From NCBI GenBank assembly GCA_022824145.1, contig JAJEAY010000123.1, forward strand, positions 1 to 60,532: 60,532 nt of DNA, read 5' to 3'. The stretch is from Rhodobacter sp. (GTDB lineage: Bacteria; Pseudomonadota; Alphaproteobacteria; Rhodobacterales; Rhodobacteraceae). Both the position numbers and the translations under genes were made by a program. The notes under the pieces were generated by a model, which worked only from the letters and a program-made list of their open reading frames with translations, had not been told where the DNA came from and made no database searches. Positions 59,519 to 60,532 of the stretch are shown piece by piece (within the stretch, counting starts at the first letter, position 1; the number at the start of each line of letters is the position of its first letter).

Positions 59519-60469
59519 ATGAAAGATTATGAAGACTGCGTGACGCCCGGCGCGTTTGAGCATCCCCGGATAACTGCCTGCGGCGCAGTACGGGCATCCG
59601 TTCGCCTGCACGAACCAAAGACACTTTGGTTCAACACCGGAACGGTCTGCAACATCACCTGTGAGCACTGCTATATCGAAAGTTCCCCGACCAATGACCG
59701 GCTTGCATACCTCGAGCTTGATGATGTTGTCACGTTTCTCGACGAGATCCGCGACATCGGCTGGCCGGTGCGGGAAATCGGCTTCACGGGCGGCGAACCT
59801 TTCATGAATCCCCAAATGATCGATATGGCGCGCGTATGCCTCGAACGCGGATTCGAGGTTCTGGTTCTGACCAACGCGATGCGTCCGATGATGAGGCCAA
59901 GGGTGTGGGCAGGACTGCGATCCTTGCACGCGAATCATGGCGGAAAGCTGACACTGCGTATTTCGGTCGATCACTGGTCCGCCGAGAATCATGACCTGGA
60001 ACGCGGCCCCGGAACATTCAGGACAACGCTTGAGGGGATGTGCATGCTAAGGGACGCAGGCATACGGATGACGGTTGCCGGACGTACGATATGGGGCGAG
60101 GCACAGGGGGACGCCCGTATCGGATATGCCCGGCTCTTCGCCGAGAACGGGTTCGCGATTGACGCGGCTGATCCAGCCGAGACGGTACTGTTTCCGGAAA
60201 TGAACGAGACCGAGGACGTGCCCGAGATAACAACTGACTGCTGGCGCATTCTGGGCAAGTCCCCGAACGACGTGATGTGTGCGAGTTCCCGAATGGTGGT
60301 CAGACGCAAGGGTGCGTCGAAGCCGGCAGTTCTTGCATGTACCCTGCTGCCATACGACCCGGAATTCGAACTCGGCGACAGCTTGGCCGAGGCGGAGCGA
60401 GAGGTTTATCTCAATCACCCGCACTGCTCCAAGTTCTGTGTGCTTGGCGGAGCGACCTGCTCGGCCTGA
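59519..60469 (+). CDS. radical SAM protein with C-terminal cysteine cluster
   Basis: The product has 316 residues. The SAM-type 4Fe-4S motif CNITCEHC lies near residue 45 (TVCNITCEHCYIESSPTND). The GGE motif IGFTGGEPFMNP and the following helix fit the standard fold. The C-terminus carries further cysteines (VMCASSRM, LACTLLP, PHCSKFCVLGGATC), which could bind an auxiliary cluster in SPASM-like fashion. Its reaction is unknown. It is divergent from zwf with no peptide or cofactor gene beside it. ATG 59519 was taken as the start. Confidence 0.8.
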   Translation: MKDYEDCVTPGAFEHPRITACGAVRASVRLHEPKTLWFNTGTVCNITCEHCYIESSPTNDRLAYLELDDVVTFLDEIRDIGWPVREIGFTGGEPFMNPQMIDMARVCLERGFEVLVLTNAMRPMMRPRVWAGLRSLHANHGGKLTLRISVDHWSAENHDLERGPGTFRTTLEGMCMLRDAGIRMTVAGRTIWGEAQGDARIGYARLFAENGFAIDAADPAETVLFPEMNETEDVPEITTDCWRILGKSPNDVMCASSRMVVRRKGASKPAVLACTLLPYDPEFELGDSLAEAEREVYLNHPHCSKFCVLGGATCSA

Positions 60470-60532
60470 CCAGCCGTGCATCACATAGATCTGTCATGAG
60501 CGCATTGCCGAATTGACACGGCAGCATTGGCT

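Noticed and set aside
58497-59522. Long open frame (341 codons) on the plus strand over zwf
   Set aside because: It lies wholly antisense to a clear zwf gene, has no family likeness and no ribosome-binding site. It is a by-product of codon use on the opposite strand.

Overview
The window is about 60.5 kb of chromosome from an alphaproteobacterium, most likely a member of or close to the Rhodobacterales. The evidence is gene order and protein type: a pyruvate dehydrogenase E1-beta with its own lipoyl domain, a Mur-type Fur protein without the CxxC zinc motif, a glnB-glnA pair, a fabD-fabG-acpP-fabF-mltG block divergent from rpsF-rpsR-rplI, anmK divergent from tyrS, a TyrS body with Rhodobacterales-like signatures, and a DddP-type DMSP lyase. 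Most of the window is core metabolism. The intergenic stretches are unusually long and mostly empty.

Layout. 0-2.7 kb is a decaying accessory patch: a possible truncated membrane-protein start, a DUF4351-type nuclease tail, a gene of unknown family broken by two one-base deletions, and an intact PD-(D/E)XK-type protein. 3.4-11 kb holds two EamA-type transporters around a Mur/Fur regulator, a sterol-desaturase-family hydroxylase, enolase and a Tat-exported PhoX-like phosphatase with a possible Pho box. 11.4-17 kb holds an agmatinase-family hydrolase, a DUF429 protein with a C-terminal zinc ribbon, anmK, and a tyrosyl-tRNA synthetase with a transposase-like helix-turn-helix domain fused to its N-terminus. 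17-28 kb holds a DUF3179 protein, two overlapping cyclophilins, pgk, class I fructose-bisphosphate aldolase, an AidB-like acyl-CoA dehydrogenase, ftsB and pdhA-pdhB-pdhC. 28-37.8 kb holds cysE, the fatty-acid synthesis cluster, the rpsF operon and the trigger factor. 37.86-39.39 kb is a complete insertion sequence with terminal inverted repeats, a 7-bp target duplication and a canonical -1 frameshift heptamer, next to a tRNA-Leu(UAG). 39.9-46.4 kb holds nnrD, glnB-glnA, a methyltransferase, gluQ and hisI. 47.3-49.7 kb holds a DUF3445 (heme-dependent oxidative N-demethylase type) gene divergent from dddP. 49.9-60.5 kb holds purB, a DUF6314 protein, a lipid A acyltransferase, a DUF1223 protein, aconitase, pgl-zwf and an unassigned radical SAM protein.

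Together the genes cover lower glycolysis (pgk, eno), triose/hexose interconversion (fba), entry to the pentose-phosphate and Entner-Doudoroff routes (zwf, pgl), pyruvate oxidation, the start of the TCA cycle (acnA), ammonium assimilation, fatty-acid and envelope synthesis and translation. The ecological clue is DMSP cleavage by DddP, which points to a marine or DMSP-exposed habitat. I found no CRISPR array, prophage or recognisable defence or secretion system. The most unusual object is the helix-turn-helix/TyrS fusion, which has a dyad over its own promoter; the IS frameshift site and the DUF429-zinc ribbon fusion come next.
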